Below are positions 11,294 to 25,052 of a DNA stretch of 64,000 bases, piece after piece. Each line of letters begins with the position of its first letter. Position 1 is the stretch's first letter. The stretch lies in the NCBI GenBank assembly GCA_016785225.1, contig JAFBJZ010000384.1, positions 310,001 to 374,000 of the forward strand, given 5' to 3'. Both the position numbers and the translations under genes were made by a program. The stretch is from Psettodes erumei. Lineage: Eukaryota > Chordata > Actinopteri > Pleuronectiformes > Psettodidae. Under the pieces are notes generated by a model. That model did not search any database. It was given only the letters and a program-made list of their open reading frames with translations, and was not told where the DNA came from.

Positions 11294-14200
11294 CACACAC
11301 ACATGCACGTGCATGTGCACGCCCAGCTTCACCACCAAAAGGAAATTGATCCAAGAGGTGTGGTCCAGGAAGATACACATAGGTTTTCATGTCCACTGCT
11401 TCCTGCAGGCCTTTGATTTTTTTGTAATTCTAAACACTTGCTCCTGTAAAAAATAACAATGGGGGAGGGGGGGGGGTAGACAAGAGGTGCATTGTCTCCC
11501 ACATATTTTATAATAATTTTTCAGGCTTGGATTCATACGTTGCTTTTCTTGTGAACTCTCACAGAGCTTTTTTAGGAACAAGGGTTAATATGTCGTTGAC
11601 ATGAGTGGCAGTGACATGAGCGTGAATGGTGCCCGGACGGACACTGAGCAGGCTCCCCGCCCCCAACGCCATGAACGCATGCAGTCCAGAAAGCCGGAGC
11701 ACATGATGTCTCAGTTTTGGCCCTCTGATCTCCCGGTCATTTTTTTTTCTCTCTTCCTTTCTTTGCGTTTTATTCCCAGTAAGTCGTGTTCCTCGCCATC
11801 AACCTGTCTAATCTCTCCGCAGTCACATGTCCTGTTCACATGCTCCGTTCTTTCTTTTTTTTTTTCCTTTGTGCTCTCACCGTCACACAAAGCAGTGGGA
11901 GATGGGTCTCGCTGCATTCTTCACATGTTTGCACACAGAGCCGACTCCTGTCATTCTCACGTGGTTGTGATTTTGTGTTACTGTGGTGCACTTCAGAGTT
12001 ATCAGCTCTATCATCTGTGTTTTTATCTGACACTGAATCACTGGGTCAGTCCAAGTTGACAGCAATGGCTGCACATTTGCGTGTCTGTGTGTATAAATGC
12101 CAGGCCAACCTTTTACTTCGCCCGACACAAATGTGAAAGTCAACAACGAGCTCATATTTTGCAGGGTGTGTTTTTTTTTGGTATTGTTAATGCAAACACA
12201 CCGGGTTGTTGTGCGTCTCAGGTGCCAGTGACGATGCAGTGAGCTGTGCAGTGATGCTGGAAGTCCTCCATTCTCTGGCCAACCTGTCCACGCCTCTTCA
12301 CCATGGAGTGATCTTCCTTTTTAACGGGGCAGAGGAAAATATCCTGCAGGTAAAAAAAAAAGGGCACAGACTAGCTTTTCCACATCCCATTGGACAGTGG
12401 GTGAACTTATAGCTTCTCCTCTTTTACATTCTGACACTCTCTCTTTGTTTCTCCATTTTCTCCCTCTCTCCATCAGGCCAGTCACGGTTTCATTACCCAG
12501 CATCCCTGGGCCAAGCAGGTGCGAGCCTTCATTAACTTGGAGGCTGCAGGTGTTGGGGGCAAGGAGGTTGTTTTCCAGACAGGTAATGCACCATTTTGTG
12601 TTTGATAAAGCGCTCTGGTTTGCTCTGTGTGTTTATTGTGCATCCTGTGAAAACTTCCAAAAAGTTCACTGCAGTTTTTTGCTGTTCCCGATGTGTCCGC
12701 CTGAAGTTGAGACCATTTTGCAGCCTTCAGATTTCTATGATATCTGGTATTATCTATCAAGTATCAGCCACTTACTTCCCAGCTGGTCTGACAGGATCAG
12801 TATATGGATTGCTAACAGCCTGATTATGCTTCCCACAGTGCCTGTATCATTTATATTTTAGATCATATCTGATGCACTTACTTGGCACAACTGATGTACG
12901 CAATACATTAAGAAATCATAAATGCCTAAATCACCAAATCACAAGCAGCAAGTGGTAAAAGGCAGCAGAGGAGAGGGTATAAAATCACAATGGCGTGTCT
13001 TTGTTCCTACAATGACTACTCTATGTGACTGAACCTCCAGATCTTAGACAACAGTCCATTATATAAAATGTTCCCTGCAGCTCTTCCTTCCTTTTCGTCC
13101 TTATAGGTCCAGAGAACCCATGGCTGGTCCAGGCCTATGTCCACGCAGCCAAACACCCTTTCGCCTCTGTGGTCGGTCAGGAGGTCTTTCAGAGTGGCAT
13201 CATCCCCTCTGACACCGACTTCCGCATCTACAGGGACTTTGGCAACATCCCAGGTAGGTCACAACGTACAGAGGAGAGTATAGAATCTTAATATGTAGGT
13301 ACTGAGCCTGTAAGTGTCATTGTCCAAAACGGGAATCCAGTGGCTGATAGATCTACAGAGAAAAGATGATTTTCCTTTTCTATGTCCTGTGATTGGTTGA
13401 TCTCACATTATATGTGTGTATGTATTTCATTTACAGGTATTGATCTGGCTTTCATTGAAAATGGTTTCATCTACCACACCAAGTACGACACTGCTGATAG
13501 AATCCTGACGGACTCCATACAGAGAGCCGGTATGCAAATAGGCACATGTGCTTTTATGCCTTTTATTGAACACTCCTTGCAGATGTATATTGTTCACTGG
13601 TGGATGTTTCTGTCTGTAGCTGCCAACACCCTTTTTCTTTTGACAAAGACACAAACGCATGCTTTGCATATGTTGACAGACTCTGCTGAGCTTATCATTT
13701 TCCTGAGAACTACAGAAATGCATACACGCATAGAAACCAGCCCCAGTCCACTGTTGCACTTGTCCTCATTTACCCCAAGCTTCTGTGTCGCTTAGTTATT
13801 TTGCCTTAGTTAGCAGAGAATCCAGTCTGTCAGCACTAAAAAGCCCGAGACAGTTGGCATCTTTCCTCTCTTCCTCAGCAGCTACTGGACATCTCCCTCC
13901 TCTTCTCCTGTGTGCAGCGAGTCGCCATGAAAGGCATGAATTATTAGAGAGAGAAAGTGAGGTTTCAGAGGGTGGTAGGCGGTATTTTTAGTCCGTGAAG
14001 AAGGAGGCAGGTTTGTAAGGTGAAGGAGGAAGACGCACCAGTAGCTGTACTCCGTTGATGCCTGTCTTAAACACAGCAGCTTTCTTGCAAAACCTGGCAA
14101 CCCTCCTTGTAGATTAACTGGGGGCAAGGTGCAGGCCTGGCATAGCTCTAATAAAGATATGCTTTTGTATATATCCTGGATTCTTTAATGAAGACTGTAT

Positions 14201-17200
14201 TGCATAAGCACATGAAAAAGAATATGGCAATATAACCATTTTATAAATGTCACTAAAGTGATCGCACATGACTTTTTTTAAAAAGGAGCCTTATCTCATT
14301 TGATTTTGTCATAGTGAAATTCCGAAAAGTGAAGCTGTGGTTCAAATACGAGCAGTGGACCCTACGCGAACAAGTAGATGTTGCACACTCGCTTGTTTAC
14401 ACTTTCAGGCCACAGTGAGCCTACCAGGCGGAAGAACAATGGAGCTTTGTCTCGCCTCTGTGATTGTGTGTGTGTGTGTGCATGTGTGCGCGCGCTGTTA
14501 ACTGTGCAGACATAGAGGCAGCAGCACAGATAAACGACGCCCAGCTCCCAGCTGCAGGAACCAACGCAGCGACCTCCTTCTGATCCTTCGCGTTGCCAGA
14601 TTCCTCATCGACATTCAGCATCATGACTGTAGCCAATTTCACGCCAAGTCCCCTCTACGTGTCCCGTCCTTGGTTGTACAACTGTTGCGTAACTGCGAGA
14701 GGCCATTCAGGCTATAAAAGAGTCTTGCTCTCTCTTGCATACATTGCCGCACTCTTTCCCACACCGACTAGGGTGCCTGTGAATCACACCGCTTACATAC
14801 ACTGTAATACACACACAGTACACATGATAACACACACTCGCAATAGTGTATGTAAAGAAGATCAGTGGTATATGTGAAATAATGGATTTAAGAGCGCGTG
14901 CATCTTTTCGTACATGGATGCTTTCATGGGGGGCTCGAGAGCATTTTATAACCGTTAATGTACTGTAATTACCATTCGCATAAAATGACCTTTCATTTAA
15001 AAATTAAACGAGAGATTGTCAGACTCAGCACAGTAACAGGCTTTCATTTATGAGTATGTGCTGTATGCGGTTTCTCTCAGTTAGTCCTGGTTACAAGTCA
15101 GGATCATGGGCTTCTCGTACCCTCTGGCGATCCAGCACATGTGCTGCCACAGTGTGAGGCAGAAACCAGTGCAGCTAAATATATATATGTATATATACAC
15201 TACATTTCAGCTTTGAACTGCTTCACCTCTAAACTCACATCCTCTGCCTAGGCGATAACATCCTGGCGGTCCTGAAGCACCTGATGATGTCGGAGAAGCT
15301 GGCTGATTCCTCGGAGTACCGTCATGGCAACATGGTTTTTTTCGACCTGCTGGGGATGGTGGTGGTGGCGTACCCCGCCCGTGTCGGCACCATCCTCAAC
15401 TACATGGTGGCCATGGCCACCTTCCTCTATCTTGCCAAGAAAGCGTCCCTGCCTGGCAACGGAGGTAGCTCACATTTCCTGTGGCGGATGTATATTATGT
15501 ACTTTCCTGTACTGAATGTGCGTGTGTTTTCCTTTTTGTGGACCATTCAAGTGCTTTTCTTGAAAAGCGTAATATGAGAACAGTCCAGTCCCATTTTGAG
15601 GGACCAAATCCACATCGTTCAACTTATTTCAGGTTTTTTATCTGTAGAATGATGAGCCGTCTTTGTGTGTTAGGTCTTCATTAAACTCCGTCTCTCTCAG
15701 GTGGGCGCTACGTTCGAGACCTGGCCTGTGCCACGGGTATAGCAGTGCTGAGCTGGCTCGTCACCCTGCTGTCGGTTCTGATCGTCGCTCTGCTCATCAC
15801 TCTCCTGGGCCGCTCCATGTTTTGGTACAACCACTTCTACGCCTCCATCTGCGTGTACGGGACCGCGGCCACCGGCAAGATGATCCTCATCCACACCCTC
15901 GCCAAGAACCTTTACTACGGGGTGAGCGATAGAGCTTTGCCTTTAACTTAGGACAGTACCTGTGTACGTGCAGAACTCTAACCGCCCTGTGCCCTGTAAA
16001 GGCTGTACTGTAAAGGGAAATTATTTTATTACGCAGATAAATGTAGTGCATGTGAATGTGTAGAGGAAAAATATTATTATTATTCTAAACGAGGACCCGG
16101 TAAAGCTTTGGCTTGAGAAGATGACGTGTGTTAACCGTAAGTCTAGGCCAAAGGTGAGTATTTGAAAGATATGAGTTGTGTTAGATGCTGAAAGAATGCT
16201 GACTATCTTGACTTAGATAAATATCTTGAATAATACTTGTTCCAGGGAGCCTGTTTTTAGGAGGTCAAAGTATTTCTCTCAGCCCTAATGTCTCATGATG
16301 TCTTGCTCAGCTCACATTTAACAGCGACTAAAGTGCAGAGAGGGGAGAGCCGGGGAGTTTCTCTTCCTCCGTGGTGATTACAGAACAGCAGCTCTTTGTA
16401 TGTTTTGTGTGTGTGTGCCTGTGCAAGACTGTAGACTGTCCAAGCATCAGACTCAGTGTCATCTGTCAGTCATATGTACACAACTCATTCACCAAATATT
16501 GATTTGCCGCTGAGAGCCGACAGACCTGCCCTCCTTTGGATTTTGATACACATCTCTGCCTGTTAACAGAAAAGCGTAATTCTTGCATTCTTTACAGATT
16601 TTGTTACAGACTCTTTTTTTTGGAAATCCTTTTTGTACATTTTAGGGACAGCCAGTTGCAGTCCAACAAACATAATGCGAGTTTGACCTTTTATTTGGTA
16701 TAAGTGTTTACTTGATGTTGAAAAAAACATTACAGGAAGTGTTTTTTTTCCATCTGAAGATAACAACATTATGAATTCCAGCTTATCATGGCCATTTTCC
16801 ATGGAGTTTTTCCAGAGAGGACACAGACAAACCTTTGTCTCAGACCACATAAGCTGCTCAACTCGCTCCCAACCTTTTTTTATTTTTTTGTTTTGATTTG
16901 CCCCACAGCCTGTTCATTCGAAATGATTTTAAACTGGATATGGTTTAGCTAATAGTGACATGAAAGTGGTTATTGTGAATGTTAGGAAGTTTTTTTTGTA
17001 CCACTGAATTGGAAATGCTTAGGTCAGTTAAGTGTGCATTTGTCCTTCTACTACTTGGGTTGGCAGAAACTGTATGTTCCAACCATGTATTCATTAATTT
17101 TAGCCATTTAAACGGTTGCAGTTCCCATTGCAGAAACTGGGAAGTACCAAGTCATATCATGAACTCTCTGTTTCTGTTTAGCACTTATTCACATTACTAA

Positions 17201-20200
17201 AGGCAGTATTTGTTTTGATGAATGTACAGGGCAATATTTTTCTAATAAATAGCTTGTTGTCAATGGCAACAAACTCCTCATATTAGCATTCCTCTCTGTT
17301 GACAGATTGTAATCCCCCAAAAAGTTTCAACTGATCTATGGTGATAATTATGAAACTTCAAATACAGAAGGGAGGATTCTGTAGATTATTGTCATTATAA
17401 AAGATAAGAAAGCAAATGTTAACTGAGAAAATTGAGAGTCACAGTCTCTGTTGCTAAATTATCCCAGGTCAAACATCTAAAGCACAATACTTTATTTTGC
17501 TGGCGACATCGCAATTTGGTTGGAATTAAAACAGCGAAGCTATTAAAGTAGAAAAACCATAATCTCTACATCCCCTGTTGTGTGTGTGTGTGCGTGTGTT
17601 TATTTCCACGCAGGGTGTCCGACTGGTGGAGCTGGGTGATCTCTACTTCGATGTCAGCCTGCTGCTGTGGTGCTGCAGCCTGGTGTGGCTCACCCAGCAG
17701 GGCCTGTGTTCAGCCTACGTGCCCATGCTAATGGTGGCCTTTCCCCTAGCCACCCGACTGCTGTTAGCCAAGGAATTTAAACACAGGGGTAAACACTCCA
17801 TTCAACTGTAATTACAGAGAATGATTTTTTTCCCCTCAAAAATTCAAAGGAATAGTTTGACATTTTGGGAGACGAGCTTAATTGGTTCCTTATTTCCCAA
17901 ATGTCTCACTGCTCCTTTAAAGAGAAACACAGTTAGCTAACCCCTCTGACTTCCTGCAGGAGCATCAGTGAAGTACAGTGTGCTCTACCTGTTGGGCCTG
18001 GCATTGCCCTATGTCCACTTCATGTTCCTCATCTGGGTGGTGTTTGAGATTTTCACCCCCATCATGGGTCGCAGTGGCACGGAGATACCCCCCGAGGTGG
18101 TGCTTGCCTCCCTGGTCACCCTGGCAACCATCTTCCTTTCCTCTTTCTTTGTGAGTATTCTCAGATTCTCTTTGGCAGAATCACCTTGAAATCGCGTGCA
18201 GGACGGAGAGACTACAGTTTCATTGTTTTGGTCAAGCTTCTGGCAACAACGTTGTTTTTGTAGCAGCATTATTTATTATCCATTTTTTGTGGCTTTTATA
18301 TAAAGCAAACCAATAGCTGTGTGTAGTTGACTGACAACAGGGTGTCGACTTGGTGCCAACTTGAATTCAGTAGAAAATATGCATATACACACACTTGTTA
18401 TTTCAACTGTGGTGTTATTGGTTTCCCCCCCTGGTAACATGAAGTATTCTTTTGTCTGTCTCAGCTGCATTTCATCTACTTGGTACGGAGCACCAAATGG
18501 ATCCTGGCTGGTCTAGGATCAGTCTTCACCATTGTGTTCCTGTTGGTGTCTTGCGGCCTCTTCTTTCCTTATTCGGGAAGTCCGGAGAGCCCTCGGCCCA
18601 AACGAGTCTTCCTGCAGGTTCAGAGTCAAAGCACATACACACACACAAGCACAAAAATGTACATGTAAACCCGTGCCAAACCATTATGCCCTGAAGCTAA
18701 ATCTATAACATCTTTTTTGTAACTGGGACATCTCACACCATGACATATCTCCACATGTTTTTGTAATCTAAAAGAAGATTTGCTGTGATTGCACATCTCC
18801 ACCCTCTCGTATAAATCGCTGAGAGTTCCATTAAGTTACTCTGGCTGGAGTATAAAAATCACTCAGTAGAAACAGCTGTAGAGGGCTGAAGGCAGGATGA
18901 TGGAAAATTTTCATCCACCTCCCCTCCTTCCCCGCAGCATACGACAAGGACCTTCCACAATCTCCAGGGCCAGGTGGAGAGCCGGGACTCGGGCCTTTGG
19001 ATAAACAGTTTTGACTTCACGGGCATACAACACATCACACCCAGAATCCCTGAGATCAACGACAGTTTTCGCACCCACTGCCGGGAGGACCGGCCCTTCT
19101 GTGGTTACCCCTGGTTCCTGCCAGTGAAGTTCCTCAGCAAGTCAGTCACGCGGCTTCATAGTTGACGGCCCTGTTTCCATGCTCTTTGTTCGCATTAGTC
19201 CTCACCCCAAATATTCTGGTGTATTTTGCAGGAAGAACTGGTACCTCCCGGCCCCGGAAGTGTCTCCCAGCTCCCCAGTGGAGTTCAGCCTTGTGTCCAA
19301 AGAGGAGACCAGCTGGGGGACGATCAAGATGACCTTCAGCGTGAAAGGTCCAGGGCACTTTCTTTAACCAACATAGGTCTAGAGGTTTTCTTCTTTCAAG
19401 GAGTTGATGGCTTTAGGCTACAAAATCTAAATAGACTTGCAACCTAATTTAGACCTTCACACTTTGGTTTGACTTGAACTATACAAGAGAAACGTCTCAA
19501 GTCCAGTGCGTCTAGTTTTTAAGTAACAGCCACTAGTTGATCTGGATGTGAATTTGTGTATGTATTATGTGCACGTCAACTTGCACATGTGTTTGTACTT
19601 ACTGTACGTCCTGTCCCGTCCCATGCAGGCCCCAGCCACATGTCTCTGTATCTGATGCCTCACCGAGGAGCCAGCCTCTCCACCTGGTCGTTCGGCGACG
19701 GGACGCCTCAGTTTGACCTGAGCGGGGAGTATTTTGTCTTCTATTCCCACGGCCTTGATGCCCCCACGTGGACTTTCTGGTTTGAAATACAGGTACTCAT
19801 TAATGAACTGATTAAAATTTGTTGGTCCAGAGGTCAAAGATCAAGGCCTCACAAAAACACATTTTTGGCTGTATCTCAAAATGCGCTTAACGCCTTTTAT
19901 TAAATCCCTCCAAAGTCATCACTACATATATTGTGTGAGTGTGGACAGACACGGACGTTAACTGCAACTTGACTGGCAGGTGGAAGCATACAGCAGCCAG
20001 GCGGCTTCAGTATCATTCTTTTCATTCCTCACATTTCTGATTTTCTGCCAAACATCACCTTAGGGCCTCAGTCCGTGATGTCTGCAGGAGATTAGCATAG
20101 CCTTGCTGTCATGTGAAAACCCTTAAACTCCAGTCTTGGAGATTTTTTAAAATTGCATTTAAGACTGCATGACATAAACTCCAAAACCTTTAAAGACCCT

Positions 20201-20527
20201 CTAAAAACCTAAAATCTATTGCATTATCTAAACAACGTGCAGTCTTATCAGGCTGAAGACAGGGTGTTGTAAAAGTGCTGGTCAGGTTTTGAGTCTCTCA
20301 CATATTTGCCTACGCTGACACCCATTGTTTTCTTCCCTATTCTGTGTCAGCCTCCCAGGGACCCAGATCCATCAGGCCCTGAGGGGATGATCTCTGTCGC
20401 CATCTCCTCCCACTATTTCTTCGGGGAAGACCAGAGAACTGTTCAGCTAAAGGAAATCCTCCACAGGTTTCCCACGTGGGCTTTTCCCTCATCTTGGGTC
20501 AGCACCTACGACATGTACCGATACTGA
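8370..20527 (+). CDS. ermp1: Endoplasmic reticulum metallopeptidase 1 (peptidase family M28)
   Basis: Coding exons: 8370-8644, 10400-10704, 12222-12349, 12477-12582, 13107-13253, 13437-13529, 15252-15464, 15701-15921, 17614-17788, 17960-18150, 18465-18617, 18938-19140, 19232-19347, 19629-19792, 20351-20527. All phases join, giving about 888 aa (human about 904). A cytosolic N-terminus precedes a membrane segment near residues 55-80. The M28 zinc-peptidase domain follows, with ligand and catalytic motifs intact: NCHFDT (His185, Asp187), ASDDAV (Asp197), NGAEE (Glu231-232) and YHTKYDT. Residues from about 380 on contain several hydrophobic membrane helices, then a luminal C-terminal domain (KNWYLPAPEVSP, GPSHMS). 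The family acts in ER protein processing. Its ric1 neighbour matches human 9p24. The donors of exon 11 (GTTCAG) and exon 13 (GTCCAG) are weak but give correct joins. Confidence 0.96.
11233..11302 (+). repeat. Compound (TC)n(AC)n microsatellite in ermp1 intron 2
   Basis: About 19 TC units (11233-11270) run directly into an AC array with one AG interruption. It lies about 0.9 kb from the nearest ermp1 exon. The long hydrophilic frames that cross it on both strands are artefacts of the repeat. Confidence 0.95.
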
Positions 20528-21125
20528 AGGCCTCACACATCAAGGAGGCTGACGCTGAGGAGAGCTGAGGGGCTGAAGGAGCCCCACCCACCCCGAGACA
20601 GACAGAGAACCGCAATATCAAGCAGTGGCACTGAGGTCTGGCCTGCCGCCTTCTCACTCTGACACAAACACACACACACCAACACACTCACGCTCCCTCC
20701 CAGCCTGCCTGAGAGACCCCCATCACTGTGTCAGTAGGCTTAGTAGATAACCTAGCAGGACGATGCACTGAGGTATGCCAGACGTAAGCTGACCTGAAAG
20801 CTTACAGACTGAATAACTCGCCGACCAACGCACCGGCAACCACGAGCCTCCTGCTCGCTCCTGGCTTTGTGAAACGAAGGGGTTAGGATTTTTTTTTTTT
20901 TTTTTTTGTACTCAATCTGTTGTGCCTTTGCTTTATTCAAACCATCTCACTCTCCCCTCTCACTCGCTTCCTCTCTCATGCTAACTTCCTGTATGAATAA
21001 CATCACATGGCTACCTCCCTCGTTCCCTCTTTTTATCAGCGAACCACTCGGGCCATGCTCCGAAAAGATAGTCCCTCTGACTTCCTCTGCAAAAAAAACA
21101 AATAAATTATAATAATAACAACACT
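20528..21125 (+). other. ermp1: ermp1 3' untranslated region with poly(A) signal
   Basis: Follows the TGA at 20525-20527. An AATAAA lies at 21101-21106, giving a candidate cleavage site near 21120 and a 3' UTR of about 0.6 kb. A T18-type tract near 20889 is the only notable feature. More distal signals could also be used. Confidence 0.55.
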
Positions 21126-21803
21126 ACCACTATCTGCATTGTAGGTGTAGTATCATACTGATGGATCTGTTTGGGAAGGGAAACAAAGACTAGGTTTTGT
21201 TTGACCCCCCTCCTCTGACTTTTAACTGGAAACTTTGACACTTTGAAAGTCACTTTTCATCAACATGTACTCGTTATATTTAAGGCGCAAGTAGTTTTTG
21301 TATTAGCTAAGTAAACTGTGAAATTGCTCATTATCACACCTCACTGCAGACCACTATTTTGCAGCAAGTCGTACCTACAGTACGTGCTTCAATGGGGCAT
21401 GCTGACTGTCTGCTTTCATTGTCGGAGAACCCGGCATGCAGATGCAGAGCACTGTGCCTGTTAAATGAAAACAGCTGGCCGAAATCAAAATGTCAAAGTT
21501 TGTCGAGGTTTGGGCTCGATGAGACCAGAACTACTAAGGAAACAGACTTTTGGGATGTATAAATGTCCTGTGATTTAAAAATGTCAACTTAACCGTGAGG
21601 ATGACCTGGTGGGAAACCAGCAATGCAACTCCACGCTCATTAACTGCATCAGTGACAGATTGTTCTGTCCCACATGGAAGAGTTGACTATTTTACATTTG
21701 CTGTTACTGTAATAGTATTTGTACTTTGTTCTCTGTGCTATGAGTTGTCTCCAGCAGCACCAATGAATGTCTTTTTTTTTTTCTTTTGCATAATGAAAAA
21801 AAG

Positions 21804-22090
21804 TAGAGCTGCAACGATTAATTGATTCATCAATCAGTCATTCAAGAGAAACCTCATCTGCTGCTATTTTGATTATTGATGAATCCTTTCAGTGGCAAAA
21901 ATGACACAAACATGTTTCCCAGTTGGTTTCTGGTGCGGAGGATTTTCTGCTTTTCTGAATCCTTTTTGAGTGACGTTGACCCTGCTAGGGTCCACGTTGT
22001 CATTCAGCCCATTCGTGTAATTTCCTTCCTCTCCCAGTTGTGTTGAAATGTATCTTAAGAATGTGAAATTATACATTGCTACTTCTGGAG
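21804..22090 (+). repeat. Teleost interspersed repeat with 'GCTGCAACGATTAAT' head
   Basis: The segment begins 'agctgcaacgattaatt', followed by short AT-rich palindromic words (attgattcatcaatcagt, then gattattgatgaatc). Next comes a 'ttggtttctggtgcggagga' stretch. This order resembles a very common fish repeat in which AATCGATTAATC words follow a GGGCTGCAAC head. The copy is diverged; identification is from memory of the pattern, not from a search. Confidence 0.5.
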
Positions 22091-24039
22091 ACAGCTTATT
22101 ACCGTTACCTGTTGTGTTCCCGGTGTGTGCGTGCGCGCTCCAAGTTTTTTCATCTTTTATGTGGAGCTCCTTCTTTACTGTCTATAACCTGAGTATCACA
22201 GCTACAGTCCTGTTAGTATGACTTGTTTTACATGTGTCCATTTCACAGAGTGGGCCCCACAGACCACCTTACACTCAGTGTCACCACTACCTCCATGATA
22301 AACAAAACTTAGTGTCCGACATTAATGGTCTATTGAAGACTGGTTTGAATGTTATTGGTGGAAAGATATAGATAATATTTAGTAAACTTAGGTTGACTAA
22401 TGAGAGATCATTGTTGGTCTCTGTGCTAACTCAGTTTTGTGCAAACAAAGTAGAGATTAATATTAATAGAATATTAAGCTTGATAGATGAATCGAATAGC
22501 TCTGCTATCAGTGAATCAGGATGACTGTCCCTTCCCAGCCTTCAATCCAACACAATGATGACATCTCTTAAAACAAACACACCAGACAGTCACATAGCTG
22601 CTTGTTGGTTGTCCAGACATTTGAAATCTGTTTGTAAAAACTTGGGAGATTTTTTTTTTTTTTTTGCACTTCGGAGATCAACTTGAAAAAAATGCAACAT
22701 ATTCGCCTTTTGTCCACTTTTTGCGTCACACCTTGTGGCTCGTCCTGGTAATCCATGTTGTCCGTCTGGCTTCAGTCACACAAATAAGAAATGCTGACAT
22801 GAAGGAGGCCTTAAACATTTTGCTTTCCAAAGACACAGGAAATGTTTACTGTTGTGGACACAAATGTGTCAGTGGTCTTAAAAGCTATCAAGTGCCACAC
22901 TGTACAGCATTTTTACACATGTGAACTGTTCTGTCGGAAAGTTGAAATCTAAAGTCCACCGCAGCCTTCAATAGCAATTGGCAGTTTGAAAACAGATTGT
23001 CCTACTATGCTCTTCCTTTTATGCATTGTCTTTAACACCTGATGAGCAAAACAGAAAATCACAGCTGAGTATAAAGTACGATGATGAGACTGAAAGTTTA
23101 TTCTTAACCTGGGAGACCGTAGTTGACAAACTGCGGCTTCTGACTGTTCCGTTTTCTTGCTGCAGCAGCTGGCAAGGTGTGTCCTGACATCTAGCTTGCT
23201 CCATGAGGTTTGAAAGTTTTATTTTTAAATTGTGCAATGCGTCAGCGGGTCATGGTTCATTAGTTAACAGGGCCGCTTGATGGAGCAGGAACTGATGTTC
23301 TTTCCAGACGTGTCAGACTTTAAAGACGTTGTCTTTTATCTCTCGTCTTTTCAATTTAACATCAAATGAGGAGCCGCCTTGCAAATAACAAGCTGATGTT
23401 AAGAGTGAGCCGTGTATTTCAAGAAAAGAGCCTCCAGCTATCACACACATCCACACTGCTCTGTGTGCGTGTGTGTTTGTTCATTTTTGGCTGGAAAGTG
23501 TGGTGAATCAGAAAATGATTTTAAGTGACAGATCAGTTCTGTTAATATAGAAAGGGTGATATGCAGCGGGGGGAAAAAAGCTTTATTAACACATGTAAAT
23601 GATTATTTTTCTAAAACAATCTATTAAGTGGCCTAGTTTTTGAGGTTTAAGAGGAGGGAAAAGACTTCAAAAGCAACCAGAGCTACCGATCATTATAAGT
23701 TGTGGCAGAAATGTGGCCATTTAACTTGGATTATTTTGTTCGTAGTTGTAACATTATCTGGGATGATGGTCACAGGAGGAAGTGCGGGATAGAGCAGGGA
23801 GATGTTTGATGTAAACGTTGTGAAATGGCTCGTTCTGCTATGCCACTGGTGCTCCCACTGTTGAGGTGAAAGCTCTCTCCAAACACTGCTGGAGAACTTA
23901 ACTTGAGAGAAAAGAAATACTCCATTACGATAGGCTCTATTTAAATTGTTACTTGTGACAGAATCTAATGTATAATTGTAACTCAGTTAAGACTGACAGG
24001 CTGACCAAGCACTGCGCAGCGTGTGGGTTTTTTTTTTTT

Positions 24040-24060
24040 GTTGTTGTTGTTGTTGTTGTT
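24040..24060 (+). repeat. (TTG)7 microsatellite
   Basis: Seven TTG units, directly after a poly-T run, in the interval between convergent ermp1 and ric1. Confidence 0.95.
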
Positions 24061-25052
24061 CTGTGTAAACGCACACTTGTGAGACGTAGCTTTACCTTCA
24101 TCACACGTTAACAGCCAGTCAAGGAAAAAAAACATATTTACATCATTCTCACAAATGTCCATATCAGCTTGGGAAATAAACAATTTAACTAAAATCTATT
24201 CTGGCATACATGTTAAAATGTCTTAATGCCTTTTGTTGAAGAAAGTTTTTTTTTTTTTTAAGTTAAATTTGCTAACGGTTTTCTTATTCTTACCTGGACT
24301 GTTTTTTTCCAACATCACCAATGCCTGTTTCTCTAAAGGTTTGATTTTTTTTGTTCTAAAAGTTAAATTAAGATAATTTTTTGTAAAGTCTGATCATTTT
24401 GTTCATTTTTTGTGATTGGTGTGACACTTTAAATAACAGTAACAGTTAAGTTTGTCCTTTTTAAACTGCTGTTTTTCTCATTTTAATGCATATTTGTCTG
24501 TTCATTGCAATGAAGTGATTGATGCGACTGTTGGGAGAGGGATTATTGGGACTGATCTGGTTAACAGGGTATCCAGTCATTTGAATGGTTGGGAAGATTT
24601 TACATTATGCAAAAATTTAATTAAATTAGCAATTGTACTGCAGTTACAATGCCTATCATATTAATGGCCTGTTGTTTCTCTGGGTGTGGACGCCACATAT
24701 TTACACTTCCGCTACCTACACCCTAAATTATTCCCGCCGCTCGCAAATGTTTAAATTTGAAATGACGTAAACAAAGGGTTGAGCTACGTTCTGAAATTCT
24801 CAAATACATGAAAAGTTCACCCAACTTCAGCGCACGTGCAACCTGCTACAGCAATAAACCGTCCTATCAGGCCTATCCTCCATCCTTTATTGTAATGTTT
24901 TAATGTATTAATCGGGTGTGTAGTACTAGCCGAACACTAGGGGGAGGAAGAGGCTGCGGCACAGCTGAAAACAATCTCGGCGTAATGAGTGCATGGCAAT
25001 TAGAAAGTTTCAGTTGCTCTCAATGAAGCAGACTAGCCCTTTTTAAAAATAA

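Larger units (their letters stand above)
21126..25030. other. Non-coding interval between convergent ermp1 and ric1
   Basis: AT-rich, with no conserved exon on either strand. It holds a teleost interspersed repeat (about 21804-22090), a TTG array (24040-24060) and many short poly-T runs. Some of it may be extended 3' UTR of ermp1. All open frames here are short and lack recognisable domains. Confidence 0.5.

Noticed and set aside
11122..11416. Several overlapping Ser/Leu- and Thr/His-repeat frames around 11230-11300
   Set aside because: They are translations of the (TC)n(AC)n microsatellite.
16563..16850. 95-codon minus-strand frame in ermp1 intron 8
   Set aside because: No domain recognised and no splice sites. 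It may be a decayed repeat, but I cannot name one.
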